Shown: in pieces, positions 31,702 to 41,218 of the stretch
How positions within the stretch are numbered: the first letter of the stretch is position 1
Layout: each line of letters begins with the position of its first letter
Source of the DNA: Mixta gaviniae
Lineage (GTDB): Bacteria > Pseudomonadota > Gammaproteobacteria > Enterobacterales > Enterobacteriaceae
Reading direction: 5' to 3'
DNA: 64,000 bases
NCBI RefSeq assembly: GCF_002953195.1
Contig: NZ_CP026377.1
Coordinates: 4,402,001-4,466,000, forward strand
Position numbers and translations under genes: made by a program
The notes under the pieces: model-generated
Told to the model about the DNA's origin: nothing
What the model saw: the letters and a program-made list of their open reading frames with translations, nothing else
Database searches by the model: none

Positions 31702-32613
31702 TTGTTTTCAGTGAAAAAAATTGCCGCCGCGCTGGGCGGCCTGCTGCTGCTCGGTTCGGCCAACGCCGGTAAGCTCGCCATCGTGATCGATGATTTCGGC
31801 TACCGCCCGCAGCAGGAAAATCAGGTGCTGCAGATGCCCAACGCCATTTCGGTCGCGGTGCTGCCTACCGCCCCGCACGCGCATGAAATGGCGACCAAAG
31901 CGCATCAGCGCGGCCATGAAGTGCTTATCCACCTGCCGATGGCGCCGCTCAGCAAGCAGCCGCTGGAGCGCGACACGCTGCAGCCGGAGATGGGTCAGGA
32001 AGAGATCGCGCGCATTATCCGCAACGCGGTAGCGAACGTGCCCTATGCCGTCGGCATGAATAACCATATGGGCAGCAAGATGACTTCCAGCCTGCCGGGA
32101 ATGCTTAAGGTGATGCAGGTGCTGGATCACTATAATCTCTACTTTCTCGACAGCATGACGATTGGCAACAGCCAGGCGACGCGCGCCGCCGCGGGTACCC
32201 AGGTGAAGGTGATTAAGCGCCGCGTCTTCCTCGACGATAACCAGAACGAAGCGGAAATCCGCAAACAGTTTAATCGCGCAGTGCATCTGGCGCAGCGCAA
32301 CGGCTCCGCGATCGCCATCGGCCATCCCCATCCCACCACCGTTCGCGTGCTGCAGCAGATGCTGCCAGCCCTGCCTGCGGATATTACGCTGGTGCGTCCC
32401 AGCCAGCTGCTGAACGAGCCGCAGCGCGACGGGCCGGCCGCTGTGCCCGCACAACCGACGTCGCCGCCGAAGCCGCATAATCCGTTCCGCGGCCTTGCCG
32501 TATGCCAGACGCCGCAGCCGGTGCCGCCGGTGCCGGCGACGCGTGCGCTGTCGGTCATTGCCGACAGTGTTCAGCAGAGCGCGCTGGTGCAAAAAATAGG
32601 CAGCCTGTTCTGA
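31702..32613 (+). CDS. yibQ: Divergent polysaccharide deacetylase family protein YibQ
   Basis: 303 residues from a TTG at 31702, chosen because AGGAAG is 6 bases upstream and the product starts with a fitting signal peptide (cleavage near ANAGK). Alternative GTG starts at 31684 and 31711 remain possible. The mature part matches the YibQ/DUF610 divergent deacetylase family (KLAIVIDDFGYR, HLPMAPLSKQPLE, NNHMGSKMT, AIGHPHPTTV). It is a periplasmic protein of unknown substrate, coupled to envC and so probably linked to peptidoglycan. The proline-rich C-terminus is variable. Confidence 0.85.
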   Translation: MFSVKKIAAALGGLLLLGSANAGKLAIVIDDFGYRPQQENQVLQMPNAISVAVLPTAPHAHEMATKAHQRGHEVLIHLPMAPLSKQPLERDTLQPEMGQEEIARIIRNAVANVPYAVGMNNHMGSKMTSSLPGMLKVMQVLDHYNLYFLDSMTIGNSQATRAAAGTQVKVIKRRVFLDDNQNEAEIRKQFNRAVHLAQRNGSAIAIGHPHPTTVRVLQQMLPALPADITLVRPSQLLNEPQRDGPAAVPAQPTSPPKPHNPFRGLAVCQTPQPVPPVPATRALSVIADSVQQSALVQKIGSLF

Positions 32614-32628
32614 TCGGTTGCCCATCGT

Positions 32629-32662
32629 CAGGGCGGCAGTAAATCACTATAATGCCGCCCTG
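32629..32662. promoter_or_regulatory. Inverted repeat enclosing a TATAAT hexamer
   Basis: CAGGGCGGCA (32629-32638) is the exact reverse complement of TGCCGCCCTG (32653-32662). The 14-base interval contains most of a perfect -10 hexamer (TATAAT, 32648-32653). No good -35 was found at 16-18 bases. It follows the yibQ stop by 15 bases and precedes the GT4 gene by 36. It could be a terminator of yibQ without a T-run, or an operator over a promoter. Confidence 0.45.
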
Positions 32663-32698
32663 ATATTTCACCTTCCGTGGGCGTAAGGATAGGACGCG

Positions 32699-33931
32699 AT
32701 GACGCAACCTCGACAAAAAATCCTGTTATTGGATAACGGCAGAGAATGGGGCGGCGGCACAAATAGCATGCTGGAGCTGCTCAAACGCGTCGATCGTGAC
32801 CGTTTCGATATAACCTGCTGTTTTTATTACAACTATCAGCGCGGCGAAGGTGAAACGATCGAATCGGTACTGACGGCGCTTGGCATACCGGTGGTCTTTA
32901 TTCCGCAGCGCAAGCAGCCGCTTTCCGCCAAGCTGCAGAAAGAGCTGCTGCGTGCGTTGCTGTTTTTCAGCCGTCCGCTGAAAAAACGCGTCACCGATGC
33001 GATCGATCGCAGCTGGCGCGTGGCGCCGAACGCCCGCAGCCTGCGCGAGCTGCTGCTGCAGGGCGGCTACCAGACGCTTTATATGAACAATCAGCCCAGC
33101 ACCAACGTAGAGGGTTATCTGGCGGTGAAAGATCTGCCTGTTGGCCTGGTGCAGCATTGTCGTATCGAACCCCAGCTCACTCCCTCGCTGGTGGAGATGA
33201 TCAACCAGCGCGTCGATGCGATTATCGCCGTCTCTCACGGCGTCAGCCAGACGCTGCGCGACGGCGGCGTCGATGCCGCGCGCTGCTTCACGGTATCCAA
33301 CGCGATCGATATCCACCAGCCGCTGCCCGATCGCGCGACCGTACGCGCCCGGCTTGGCCTGCCGACCGATAGCTTTCTCTTCGGCAGCATTGGCTCGCTG
33401 ATCCCGCGCAAGGCGACGCATCACACTCTGCAGGCGCTCAGCGCCTTTCGCCGCGCCTCGCCGACCGTAAACTGGCATATGGTGGTGGTCGGCACCGGCC
33501 CTGAGCTGGAAAACCTGCAGCAGCTGGCGGCGCGGGAAGGCATCGCCGATCGCGTCATCTTCACTGGCTTTCGCAACAACCCGCTCGATTATCTGGCGGC
33601 GATGGATGTCTTTGTGCTGGCGTCACGCAGCGAAGGCCTGCCACGCGTGGTCCTGGAAGCGATGCTGGTTAACACCGCAGTGATCGGCTCGCGCGTAGTG
33701 GGCACCGCCGAACTGGTTGATGACGGGCGCACCGGTCTGCTGTTTGACTATGGTGATACGGCGCGGCTCTGCGCGCATATGCAGGCGCTCTCCCAGGATA
33801 ACGCTTTGCGCCAGCAGCTGATATCCCAGGCGAATGCCAACGTTAAGGCTCATTACGCTATCGAACATTATGTCGCAGGCGTCGAAGCGCTCCTGCAGAG
33901 CGTGGCAAAGGAACCCCTACCGCATGTTTAA
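32699..33931 (+). CDS. Glycosyltransferase family 4 protein
   Basis: 410 residues of a GT-B fold, retaining glycosyltransferase. The N-terminal domain opens with KILLLDNGREWGGGTNSMLELL, and the C-terminal domain has GSIGSLIPRKATHHTL, the GTGPELENL loop and the E-x7-E donor motif SEGLPRVVLEAM. No signal or membrane segment is seen, so it is likely a peripheral cytoplasmic enzyme. It sits between yibQ and tdh, where E. coli carries the LPS glucuronyltransferase waaH, which suggests envelope-glycan work. The substrate cannot be told from sequence. It overlaps the next gene by 8 bases. Confidence 0.8.
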   Translation: MTQPRQKILLLDNGREWGGGTNSMLELLKRVDRDRFDITCCFYYNYQRGEGETIESVLTALGIPVVFIPQRKQPLSAKLQKELLRALLFFSRPLKKRVTDAIDRSWRVAPNARSLRELLLQGGYQTLYMNNQPSTNVEGYLAVKDLPVGLVQHCRIEPQLTPSLVEMINQRVDAIIAVSHGVSQTLRDGGVDAARCFTVSNAIDIHQPLPDRATVRARLGLPTDSFLFGSIGSLIPRKATHHTLQALSAFRRASPTVNWHMVVVGTGPELENLQQLAAREGIADRVIFTGFRNNPLDYLAAMDVFVLASRSEGLPRVVLEAMLVNTAVIGSRVVGTAELVDDGRTGLLFDYGDTARLCAHMQALSQDNALRQQLISQANANVKAHYAIEHYVAGVEALLQSVAKEPLPHV

Positions 33932-34832
33932 CTTTCTTAACCCGCAATACCGCTATATCACCTCTCGCCATAATATCCCTTACGCCCAGGCGGATGTGCA
34001 GGGCAACCTGCCCGTGACCTCCGTGGTGATCCCCTGCACCGGCGCCGATTTTATTGAAGAAGCGGAGCTGAGCGCGCTGTTCGCCGCCCGCTATGCCAGA
34101 CAGGCCGAAGAGATTGTGATCGTCAGCGACCAGCCTGCCACGCTGTTTCGCCATCTGCCGGAAAAAACCCGCGTGGTCACGCTGGATGTGCCGCTGCGTG
34201 AGGAGAACTACCGCTATAAGCAGATCTACCGCAGCCGTTTAATTAAAATACAGGCCCCGCTGTACGCCGCTACTGATGCGATCTTAATGATTGATTCTGA
34301 TTTAAACCTGTTGCAGATGCCGGATATCCGTCCAAAAGATGGTCATCTCTATTCCAGTTTCCGTCAGGGGAAAATGGCGGCGAAGCTGGAAGGCGCGTCA
34401 GCGGAAAACCGGCCGGCCTATTACCGCAACAGCATCCGCCCCTATCTGGTCGATCACGTGAACAGCGCGTTTTTGGTCGCCACACGCAACACCTGGCAGC
34501 GGCTCTGCCCTTTATGGAAAGCGCTGTTTAATGACACCTGGCACTTGATGGATGACACGCAGCCGCCGACGGATCAACTGCCGCTGGCGCTGTTATTAGA
34601 TATGCTTGATGTCAAAACGGTCAATCTGGGTGACTGGGTAAACTGGCCGGTCTCCAAACGGATTGGCGGGCAGGAAGCGGTAATCCCGAAAGAGGTAATT
34701 GGCGCACATGGCGGCTTTCCGCTGTCAGAGTGGCAGAAATATCTCCAGTCCGCTGACGCCCCGCTGCTGTTTAAAGGCCAGGACTATACGCGCAAAGTGC
34801 GTTACCTGACCGACGCTGAGAAAAAACAGTAA
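33924..34832 (+). CDS. GT-A-like nucleotide-sugar transferase-type protein of unknown function
   Basis: 302 residues from the ATG at 33924; a longer upstream frame overlaps the GT4 gene extensively and is not supported. The region VTSVVIPCTGADFIEE and the motif ILMIDSDLNLL with DSD at 124-126 look like a GT-A nucleotide-diphospho-sugar transferase, with DSD as the DxD metal site. The C-terminal half (EVIGAHGGFPLSEW) matches no family I can name. It overlaps the preceding GT4 gene by 8 bases, so the two likely act in one pathway. It could alternatively be a capsule or phosphosugar transferase. Confidence 0.65.
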   Translation: MFNFLNPQYRYITSRHNIPYAQADVQGNLPVTSVVIPCTGADFIEEAELSALFAARYARQAEEIVIVSDQPATLFRHLPEKTRVVTLDVPLREENYRYKQIYRSRLIKIQAPLYAATDAILMIDSDLNLLQMPDIRPKDGHLYSSFRQGKMAAKLEGASAENRPAYYRNSIRPYLVDHVNSAFLVATRNTWQRLCPLWKALFNDTWHLMDDTQPPTDQLPLALLLDMLDVKTVNLGDWVNWPVSKRIGGQEAVIPKEVIGAHGGFPLSEWQKYLQSADAPLLFKGQDYTRKVRYLTDAEKKQ

Positions 34833-34841
34833 GCTGCTGCC

Positions 34842-34866
34842 CCCGCAACGCCTGGTGCGTTGCGGG
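34842..34866. terminator. Strong hairpin between convergent genes
   Basis: CCCGCAACGC (34842-34851) pairs perfectly with GCGTTGCGGG (34857-34866) around a 5-base loop. No proper T-run follows on either strand. It lies between the GT-A-like gene and tdh. Confidence 0.6.
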
Positions 34867-34881
34867 TTACGCCTGACGGGA

Positions 34882-35910
34882 TCACTCCCAGCTTAACACC
34901 ACCTTGCCCGAACGCCCGGAGCGCATCTCATCAAAGCCCTGCTGGAACGCATCGATAGCATAGCGATGGGTAATAATCGGCGTCAGGTCGAGCCCTGACT
35001 GGATCAGCGCCGCCATCTTATACCAGGTTTCAAACATCTCCCGGCCATAAATGCCCTTGATAAACAGCCCTTTGAAAATCACCTGATTCCAGTCGATCGC
35101 CATATCCGACGGTGGAATGCCCAGCAGCGCGATGCGGCCGCCGTGATTCATCGCCTCCAGCATTGCGCGGAACGCCGGCGGCGCGCCTGACATCTCAAGA
35201 CCGACATCAAAGCCCTCGGTCATGCCCAGCTCGCGCATTACCTGCGACAGCGATTCGCGGCTGACATCGACCGCACGCGTAACACCCATCTGGCGCGCCA
35301 GCTCAAGGCGGTACGCGTTAACATCGGTGATCACCACATGACGCGCGCCCACATGTTTGCACACCGCCGCCGCCATAATGCCGATCGGCCCGGCGCCGGT
35401 AATCAGCACATCTTCGCCGACCAGATCGAACGAGAGCGCGGTATGCACTGCGTTGCCGAAAGGATCGAAAATCGCCGCCAGCTCATCCGGGATATTTTCC
35501 GGAATTTTAAATGCGTTAAAGGCGGGGATGACCAGATATTCGGCGAAACAGCCCTGACGGTTTACGCCAACGCCGACGGTGTTGCGGCAAAGGTGAGTGC
35601 GGCCGGCGCGGCAGTTGCGGCAGTGCCCGCAGGTAATATGCCCTTCGCCGGAAACGCGATCGCCGACGGAAAAGCCTTTGACCTCTTGCCCCATTGCCAC
35701 CACCTCGCCCACATACTCATGACCAACAATCATCGGCACCGGTATGGTTTTCCGCGACCACTCATCCCAGTTATAGATATGAATATCGGTGCCGCAAATG
35801 GCGGTTTTGCGGATTTTAATCAGCAGATCGTTGTGGCCAGGCTCAGGGATCGGCGCATCCGTCACCATCCAGATCCCTTCTGTCGCCTTCAGTTTTGCAA
35901 GTGCTTTCAT
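34882..35910 (-). CDS. tdh: L-threonine 3-dehydrogenase
   Basis: 342 residues of a zinc-dependent medium-chain dehydrogenase. It oxidises threonine to 2-amino-3-ketobutyrate with NAD+. The catalytic zinc ligands are seen in ICGTD and GHEYVGEV, structural zinc cysteines in [15 protein letters not shown], and the NAD-binding [10 protein letters not shown]. The downstream partner kbl lies immediately upstream on the same strand (11 bases), giving the kbl-tdh operon for threonine-to-glycine conversion. Confidence 0.97.
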   Translation of the reverse strand: MKALAKLKATEGIWMVTDAPIPEPGHNDLLIKIRKTAICGTDIHIYNWDEWSRKTIPVPMIVGHEYVGEVVAMGQEVKGFSVGDRVSGEGHITCGHCRNCRAGRTHLCRNTVGVGVNRQGCFAEYLVIPAFNAFKIPENIPDELAAIFDPFGNAVHTALSFDLVGEDVLITGAGPIGIMAAAVCKHVGARHVVITDVNAYRLELARQMGVTRAVDVSRESLSQVMRELGMTEGFDVGLEMSGAPPAFRAMLEAMNHGGRIALLGIPPSDMAIDWNQVIFKGLFIKGIYGREMFETWYKMAALIQSGLDLTPIITHRYAIDAFQQGFDEMRSGRSGKVVLSWE

Positions 35911-35921
35911 GACCGTTCCCC

Positions 35922-37118
35922 TCAGGCAATCACGCCCAGCTGTTTGCCAATACGCGTAAACGCATCCACCGCCTGCTCAAGCTGCTGATGCGTGTGTCCC
36001 GCTGAAATTTGCGTGCGAATGCGCGCCTGCCCTTTCGGCACCACCGGGTAGAAAAAGCCGGTGACGTAAATGCCTTCATCCTGCAGCAGACGGGCAAATT
36101 CTTGCGCCACTTTCGCCTCTCCCAGCATCACCGGGATGATGGCGTGATCGGCACCGGCCAGCGTAAAGCCCGCTTTTGTCATCGCCTCACGGAAATAGCG
36201 CGCGTTTTCCCACAGGCGCTGGCGCAGCCCGTCGCCCTCGCTCAGCATATCCAGCACCCGCAACGAGGCGCTGACGATCGCTGGCGCCAGCGAGTTAGAG
36301 AACAGATAGGGGCGGGAACGTTGACGCAGCCACTCCACCACCTCTTTTTTCGCCGCCGTATAGCCGCCGGAGGCGCCGCCCAGCGCCTTGCCCAGCGTGC
36401 CGGTAATGATGTCGACACGCCCCATCACGCCGCAGTACTCATGGGTGCCGCGTCCGCCGGCGCCAACGAAGCCGACCGCGTGGGAATCATCCACCATGAC
36501 CAGCGCGTCGAACTCCTCGGCCAGATCGCAAATGCCCTGCAGATTGGCGATCACGCCGTCCATGGAAAACACGCCGTCGGTGGCGATAAGGATATGACGC
36601 GCATCGGCCGCGCGCGCCTCTTCCAGCCGCGCGCGCAGCTCCGTCATATCGTTATTGGCGTAGCGGTAACGGCGCGCCTTACAGAGACGGACGCCGTCGA
36701 TAATGGAGGCGTGATTCAGCGCGTCGGAGATTACCGCGTCTTCCGGCCCCAGCAGCGTTTCAAACAGGCCGCCATTAGCATCGAAGCAGGAGGAATAAAG
36801 GATGGCGTCTTCCATGCCGAGAAAATCAGCCAGGCGTTGTTCTAGTTGTTTATGGATATCCTGCGTGCCGCAGATAAAACGCACCGAGGCCATGCCGAAA
36901 CCGTGGCTATCCATGCCCTGCTTCGCCGCCAGCAGCAGCGCCGGATGGTTAGCTAACCCCAGATAATTATTGGCGCAGAAGTTAATCACCTGCTGGCCGG
37001 TGCCGATACGGATATCGGCCTGCTGCGCCGATGTGATGGTACGTTCCTGTTTAAACAGGCCTTCCTGTTGCGTCACTGCCAGCTGTTCATTGATTTGACG
37101 ATAAAAATCTGCAGGCAT
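35922..37118 (-). CDS. kbl: 2-amino-3-ketobutyrate CoA ligase (glycine C-acetyltransferase)
   Basis: 398 residues of the alpha-oxoamine synthase family (PLP, fold type I). It cleaves 2-amino-3-ketobutyrate with CoA to give glycine and acetyl-CoA. The PLP-lysine segment [14 protein letters not shown] and the [10 protein letters not shown] motif are intact. It is the first gene of kbl-tdh and is divergent from hldD. The order kbl-tdh next to hldD is conserved in enterobacteria. Confidence 0.97.
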   Translation of the reverse strand: MPADFYRQINEQLAVTQQEGLFKQERTITSAQQADIRIGTGQQVINFCANNYLGLANHPALLLAAKQGMDSHGFGMASVRFICGTQDIHKQLEQRLADFLGMEDAILYSSCFDANGGLFETLLGPEDAVISDALNHASIIDGVRLCKARRYRYANNDMTELRARLEEARAADARHILIATDGVFSMDGVIANLQGICDLAEEFDALVMVDDSHAVGFVGAGGRGTHEYCGVMGRVDIITGTLGKALGGASGGYTAAKKEVVEWLRQRSRPYLFSNSLAPAIVSASLRVLDMLSEGDGLRQRLWENARYFREAMTKAGFTLAGADHAIIPVMLGEAKVAQEFARLLQDEGIYVTGFFYPVVPKGQARIRTQISAGHTHQQLEQAVDAFTRIGKQLGVIA

Positions 37119-37346
37119 TTTTATTCTCCATTACCGGCTTACAGTCGGCACATCATACTGAACGCCCGTGGAGCAAACGATAATCGACGCAACAGAATGT
37201 CAATTTTGCAGCATATATCACGCCTGTCTGGTTAGTTACATTCCGTTACGGACTCCTCTGGCTGCCTGCACGGCGATCAAATGTTATGATAATGGGCAAT
37301 TAGGCGCGGAACCCCCTGTTCTGCCTCACTGTTTAAGGTTAAGCAC

Positions 37347-38279
37347 ATGATTATTGTGACTGGCGGCGCCGGCATGATCGGCAGCAACATTATTAAAGCT
37401 CTGAATGAACAAGGCATTACCGATATCCTGGTGGTAGATAACCTGAAAGATGGCACCAAGTTCGTCAATCTGGTCGATCTGGATATCACCGATTACATGG
37501 ATAAAGAGGATTTTATCGCCAGCGTGATGGCAGGCGATGACCTCGGCGATATCGATGCGGTATTCCATGAAGGTGCCTGCTCCTCTACCACCGAGTGGGA
37601 TGGCAAGTACATGATGGATAACAACTATCAATACTCCAAAGAGCTGCTGCACTTCTGCCTTGAGCGCGAGATCCCTTTCCTGTACGCCTCTTCCGCCGCC
37701 ACCTACGGCGGACGCAACGATCACTTCATTGAAGAGCGCGCCTATGAGCAGCCGCTGAACGTCTACGGCTACTCTAAAATGCTGTTTGACCACTATGTGC
37801 GTCAGATCCTGCCGGAAGCGAACTCGCAGGTTTGCGGCTTCCGCTATTTCAACGTTTACGGCCCGCGCGAAGGCCATAAGGGCAGCATGGCGAGCGTCGC
37901 TTTCCATCTGAATACCCAGCTGAATAATGGCGAGAACCCTAAGCTGTTTGAAGGCAGCGATAGCTTCAAGCGCGACTTCATCCACGTCAGCGACGTCGCT
38001 GCGGTAAACCTGTGGTTCTGGAAAAATAACGTCTCCGGCATCTTCAACTGCGGCACCGGCCGCGCGGAGTCGTTCCAGGCCGTGGCGGACGCGGCGCTGG
38101 CGTGGCATAAAAAAGGCCAGATCGAATACATTCCGTTCCCGGAGAAGCTGAAGGGCCGCTATCAGGCGTATACCAAAGCGGATCTCACTCAGCTGCGCGC
38201 CGCCGGCTACGACAAACCGTTTAAAACCGTGGCCGAAGGTGTGGCTGATTACATGGCGTGGCTGAACCGCGACGCATAA
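37347..38279 (+). CDS. hldD: ADP-L-glycero-D-manno-heptose 6-epimerase
   Basis: 310 residues of the short-chain epimerase family, the E. coli length. It makes ADP-L,D-heptose, the donor for the inner core heptoses. NADP-binding GGAGMIGSN, catalytic SSAATYGG and YGYSK are present; the usual F in GGAGFIG is M here. It is the first gene of hldD-waaF-waaC, with an AAGGTTAAGCAC leader before the ATG. A -10-like TATGAT lies at 37285 but without a good -35. Confidence 0.97.
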   Translation: MIIVTGGAGMIGSNIIKALNEQGITDILVVDNLKDGTKFVNLVDLDITDYMDKEDFIASVMAGDDLGDIDAVFHEGACSSTTEWDGKYMMDNNYQYSKELLHFCLEREIPFLYASSAATYGGRNDHFIEERAYEQPLNVYGYSKMLFDHYVRQILPEANSQVCGFRYFNVYGPREGHKGSMASVAFHLNTQLNNGENPKLFEGSDSFKRDFIHVSDVAAVNLWFWKNNVSGIFNCGTGRAESFQAVADAALAWHKKGQIEYIPFPEKLKGRYQAYTKADLTQLRAAGYDKPFKTVAEGVADYMAWLNRDA

Positions 38280-38300
38280 CGAAAAGGAAGACGCACCGGC

Positions 38301-39350
38301 ATGAAGATACTGGTAATCGGCCCTTCCTGGGTCGGCGATATGATGATGTCGCAGAGTCTCTATCGCACGCTGAAGGCCGAATATCCGGATGCTGAGATTG
38401 ATGTGATGGCGCCGGCCTGGTGCCGCCCGCTGCTGTCGCGCATGCCGGAAGTCAACGAGGCGTTAGCGATGCCGCTGGGGCATGGCGCGCTGGCGTTGGG
38501 CGAACGTTATCGCCTGGGCAAAGCGCTGCGCCAGAAAAATTACCAGCGGGCCTGGGTGCTGCCCGGCTCATTCAAATCGGCGCTGGTGCCCTTCTTTGCC
38601 GGCATTCCGCAGCGTACCGGCTGGCGTGGCGAGATGCGCTACGGCCTGCTGAATGACCTGCGCGTGCTGGATAAACCCGCGTTTCCGCTGATGGTCGAGC
38701 GCTATGTCGCGCTGGCGTACGATAAAACGCGCATCCGCAGCGCGCGCGACCTGCCGCAGCCTTTACTGTGGCCGCGTTTGCAGGTGGAAGAACAGGAAAA
38801 AATCGCTACCGCCGCGCAGTTCGCGCTGACTGCCGACCGGCCGCTTATCGGCTTCTGCCCGGGCGCGGAGTTCGGCCCGGCCAAGCGCTGGCCGCACTAT
38901 CACTATGCGGCGCTGGCGCAGCAGCTGATTGCGGCAGGCTATCAGGTGGTGCTGTTTGGCTCCGCTAAAGATCATGCGACCGGCGAGGAGATCTGCCAGA
39001 CGCTGAGCGAAACGGACCGCCTTCACTGCCGCAACCTCGCCGGTGAGACCAAACTGGAGCAGGCGGTGATCCTGCTGGCGCACTGTGACGCAGTGGTGAC
39101 CAACGATTCCGGCCTGATGCATATCGCCGCCGCACTCGATCGGCCGCTGGTTGCGCTTTACGGCCCCAGCAGTCCTGACTTCACTCCGCCGCTATCGCAG
39201 CGCGCGCGCGTGATTCGCCTGATTACCGGCTACCATAAAGTGCGTAAAGGGGATGCGGAGCAGGGTTATCATCAAAGCCTGATCGATATTCAACCGGCGC
39301 GCGTGATGGAAGAACTGAATAACCTGATGAGCCAGCAGGAGCGTGCATGA
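38301..39350 (+). CDS. waaF: ADP-heptose:LPS heptosyltransferase II
   Basis: 349 residues, GT9 family. It adds heptose II to heptose I of the inner core. The N-terminal LVIGPSWVGDMMMSQSLYRTL and the donor-site region NDSGLMHIAAALDRP(LVALYGP) are typical. It starts 21 bases after hldD and overlaps waaC by 4 bases (ATGA), indicating translational coupling. Closely matches E. coli WaaF. Confidence 0.96.
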   Translation: MKILVIGPSWVGDMMMSQSLYRTLKAEYPDAEIDVMAPAWCRPLLSRMPEVNEALAMPLGHGALALGERYRLGKALRQKNYQRAWVLPGSFKSALVPFFAGIPQRTGWRGEMRYGLLNDLRVLDKPAFPLMVERYVALAYDKTRIRSARDLPQPLLWPRLQVEEQEKIATAAQFALTADRPLIGFCPGAEFGPAKRWPHYHYAALAQQLIAAGYQVVLFGSAKDHATGEEICQTLSETDRLHCRNLAGETKLEQAVILLAHCDAVVTNDSGLMHIAAALDRPLVALYGPSSPDFTPPLSQRARVIRLITGYHKVRKGDAEQGYHQSLIDIQPARVMEELNNLMSQQERA

Positions 39351-40312
39351 AGGTATTGATTGTGAAAACGTCCTCAATGGGCGATGTCCTTCATACGCTG
39401 CCGGCATTAACCGATGCGATGCGCGCTATCCCTGAGCTGCGTTTCGACTGGGTAGTCGAAGAGAATTTCGCACAGATCCCCTCCTGGCATCCGGCGGTGG
39501 ATCGCGTTCTGCCGGTGGCGATTCGCCGCTGGCGCAAACACTGGTTCGGCAGCCAGCAGCGCGAAGAGCGCCTGCGTTTCAAACAGGCGCTGCAGGCGCG
39601 TGACTATGATGTGGTGATTGACGCGCAGGGGCTGATTAAAAGCGCCGCGCTGGTAACGCGCCTGGCGAAGGGGATCAAACATGGTCAGGATAGCCGCAGC
39701 GCGCGCGAGCCATTTGCCAGCTGGTGGTATGACAAACGTCATGAGATCACTAAACAGCAGCATGCGGTAGAGCGCACCCGCGAGCTGTTTGCCAAAAGCC
39801 TTGGCTATGAAAAGCCGCAAACGCCGGGCGACTACGCTATCGCCTCACACTTCCTGGCCCATCCGCCTGCGGACGCCGGCCACTATCTGGTTTTCCTGCA
39901 CGCCACGACACGAGACAACAAGCACTGGCCGGAAAGCCACTGGCGCGCGCTGATTTCCCTGCTTGAGCCGTCGGGCTTACGTATTAAGCTGCCCTGGGGC
40001 GCCGAACATGAGCATCAGCGCGCCCAGCGGCTGGCCGCCGGCTTCGGCCATGTAGAGGTGCTGCCGAAGCTGACGCTGGAGCAGGTTGCGCAGACGCTGG
40101 CGGGCGCGAAAGCGGTAGTCTCCGTGGATACCGGCCTGAGCCATCTGACCGCGGCGCTCGACCGGCCGAATATCACGCTTTACGGCCCCACGGATCCGGG
40201 GTTGATTGGTGGCTATGGAATGAATCAACATGTGTGCCGGCCAGAAAATACGTCGGAGATGAAGGATATTAGCGCCGCGCAGGTTGAGAAAATGCTGAGG
40301 ACGATTATTTGA
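39347..40312 (+). CDS. waaC: ADP-heptose:LPS heptosyltransferase I
   Basis: 321 residues, GT9 family. It transfers the first heptose to Kdo2-lipid A. N-terminal VKTSSMGDVLHTLPAL carries the acceptor-side aspartate, and VSVDTGLSHLTAALDRP is the donor ADP-heptose site. It overlaps waaF by 4 bases. The stop is directly followed by the ATG of the next gene, so all four genes are read together. Confidence 0.96.
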   Translation: MKVLIVKTSSMGDVLHTLPALTDAMRAIPELRFDWVVEENFAQIPSWHPAVDRVLPVAIRRWRKHWFGSQQREERLRFKQALQARDYDVVIDAQGLIKSAALVTRLAKGIKHGQDSRSAREPFASWWYDKRHEITKQQHAVERTRELFAKSLGYEKPQTPGDYAIASHFLAHPPADAGHYLVFLHATTRDNKHWPESHWRALISLLEPSGLRIKLPWGAEHEHQRAQRLAAGFGHVEVLPKLTLEQVAQTLAGAKAVVSVDTGLSHLTAALDRPNITLYGPTDPGLIGGYGMNQHVCRPENTSEMKDISAAQVEKMLRTII

Positions 40313-41218
40313 ATGGGCACTTTTTTCAAACAAATATATCGCTACACGCATCCACGTCGCTATCGCCATAATGAAAACCTGTGGCCTTACATTAAATTTG
40401 CGCGCGCGGATGAAGGACAGATCGTCAGCTTACGCTACCGGGGACAATCCATACCTTTATATGATCTCTCAGCCCTGCCGAATGAACAGCCTGAAAAATT
40501 GCTGGTGGTTGCTACGGGGCCTTCTGTAAAAGAAACGGATTTTTCATTGTTAGCGTCCCTTCCTGCAATGGGCCTGAACGGCGCATGGTTTAAACACCGC
40601 GAGATCGCTTTCCGTTACTATGTCATTATCGATATGACCTTTCTCGATCGCCATATGGCGATGGTGAAGGAGGTTCTCAGCCAGCGAGACCTGATCTTTT
40701 TCACAACCATGCATGGTGTGCTGAAAATTATCGATGCGCTGTCATTATCCGCCATTAAGTGCCGTTTAGCCCTGATTGAAGACGCCTGTTTTAAAATTAT
40801 GCAGCCGCGCGTCTTTCCTGAAGAGATTGCCGCACGCTATCAGAGTGTTAACGGTGTTGATGTCTCTCCTAAGCATCGCGGGATCGCATTTTCGCACGAC
40901 ATCCGTATTGGCGTATTTGATGCAGGCACAGTCGCCTACTGGGCATTGCAAATTGCTGCCTTCATGGTGCCTGGAAAAATTGTTTTCGCCGGGCTGGATA
41001 TGAATAATTTTGAAAAGCCGCGGTTTTATGAAAACAGTCATGATGTAGTGCCCAGTTTTTTGGCGGAAAAGTTTTCAAATTTAATATTACCTGCATTTTC
41101 CTTTGCCAGCGCTATTATGCATAACAATAATATCCCTGTTTATAATCTCTCTTTAAACAGTTCCATTCCCGATAATATTTTTAACAAGGTCACTCCTGAT
41201 GGTATTGTCAGCAGCTAA
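40313..41218 (+). CDS. waaZ: LPS core protein, WaaZ-like (Kdo III transferase candidate)
   Basis: 301 residues with no signal peptide. LLVVATGPSVKETD (62-76), VFDAGTVAYWALQIAAF and FAGLDMNNFEKPRFYE resemble the WaaZ family, which adds a third Kdo to the inner core in some enterobacteria. The assignment rests on remembered motifs and on location between waaC and waaL. The start abuts the waaC stop and the end overlaps waaL by 20 bases. The base composition is visibly more AT-rich than waaF/waaC, a common sign of exchange in waa loci. Confidence 0.6.
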   Translation: MGTFFKQIYRYTHPRRYRHNENLWPYIKFARADEGQIVSLRYRGQSIPLYDLSALPNEQPEKLLVVATGPSVKETDFSLLASLPAMGLNGAWFKHREIAFRYYVIIDMTFLDRHMAMVKEVLSQRDLIFFTTMHGVLKIIDALSLSAIKCRLALIEDACFKIMQPRVFPEEIAARYQSVNGVDVSPKHRGIAFSHDIRIGVFDAGTVAYWALQIAAFMVPGKIVFAGLDMNNFEKPRFYENSHDVVPSFLAEKFSNLILPAFSFASAIMHNNNIPVYNLSLNSSIPDNIFNKVTPDGIVSS

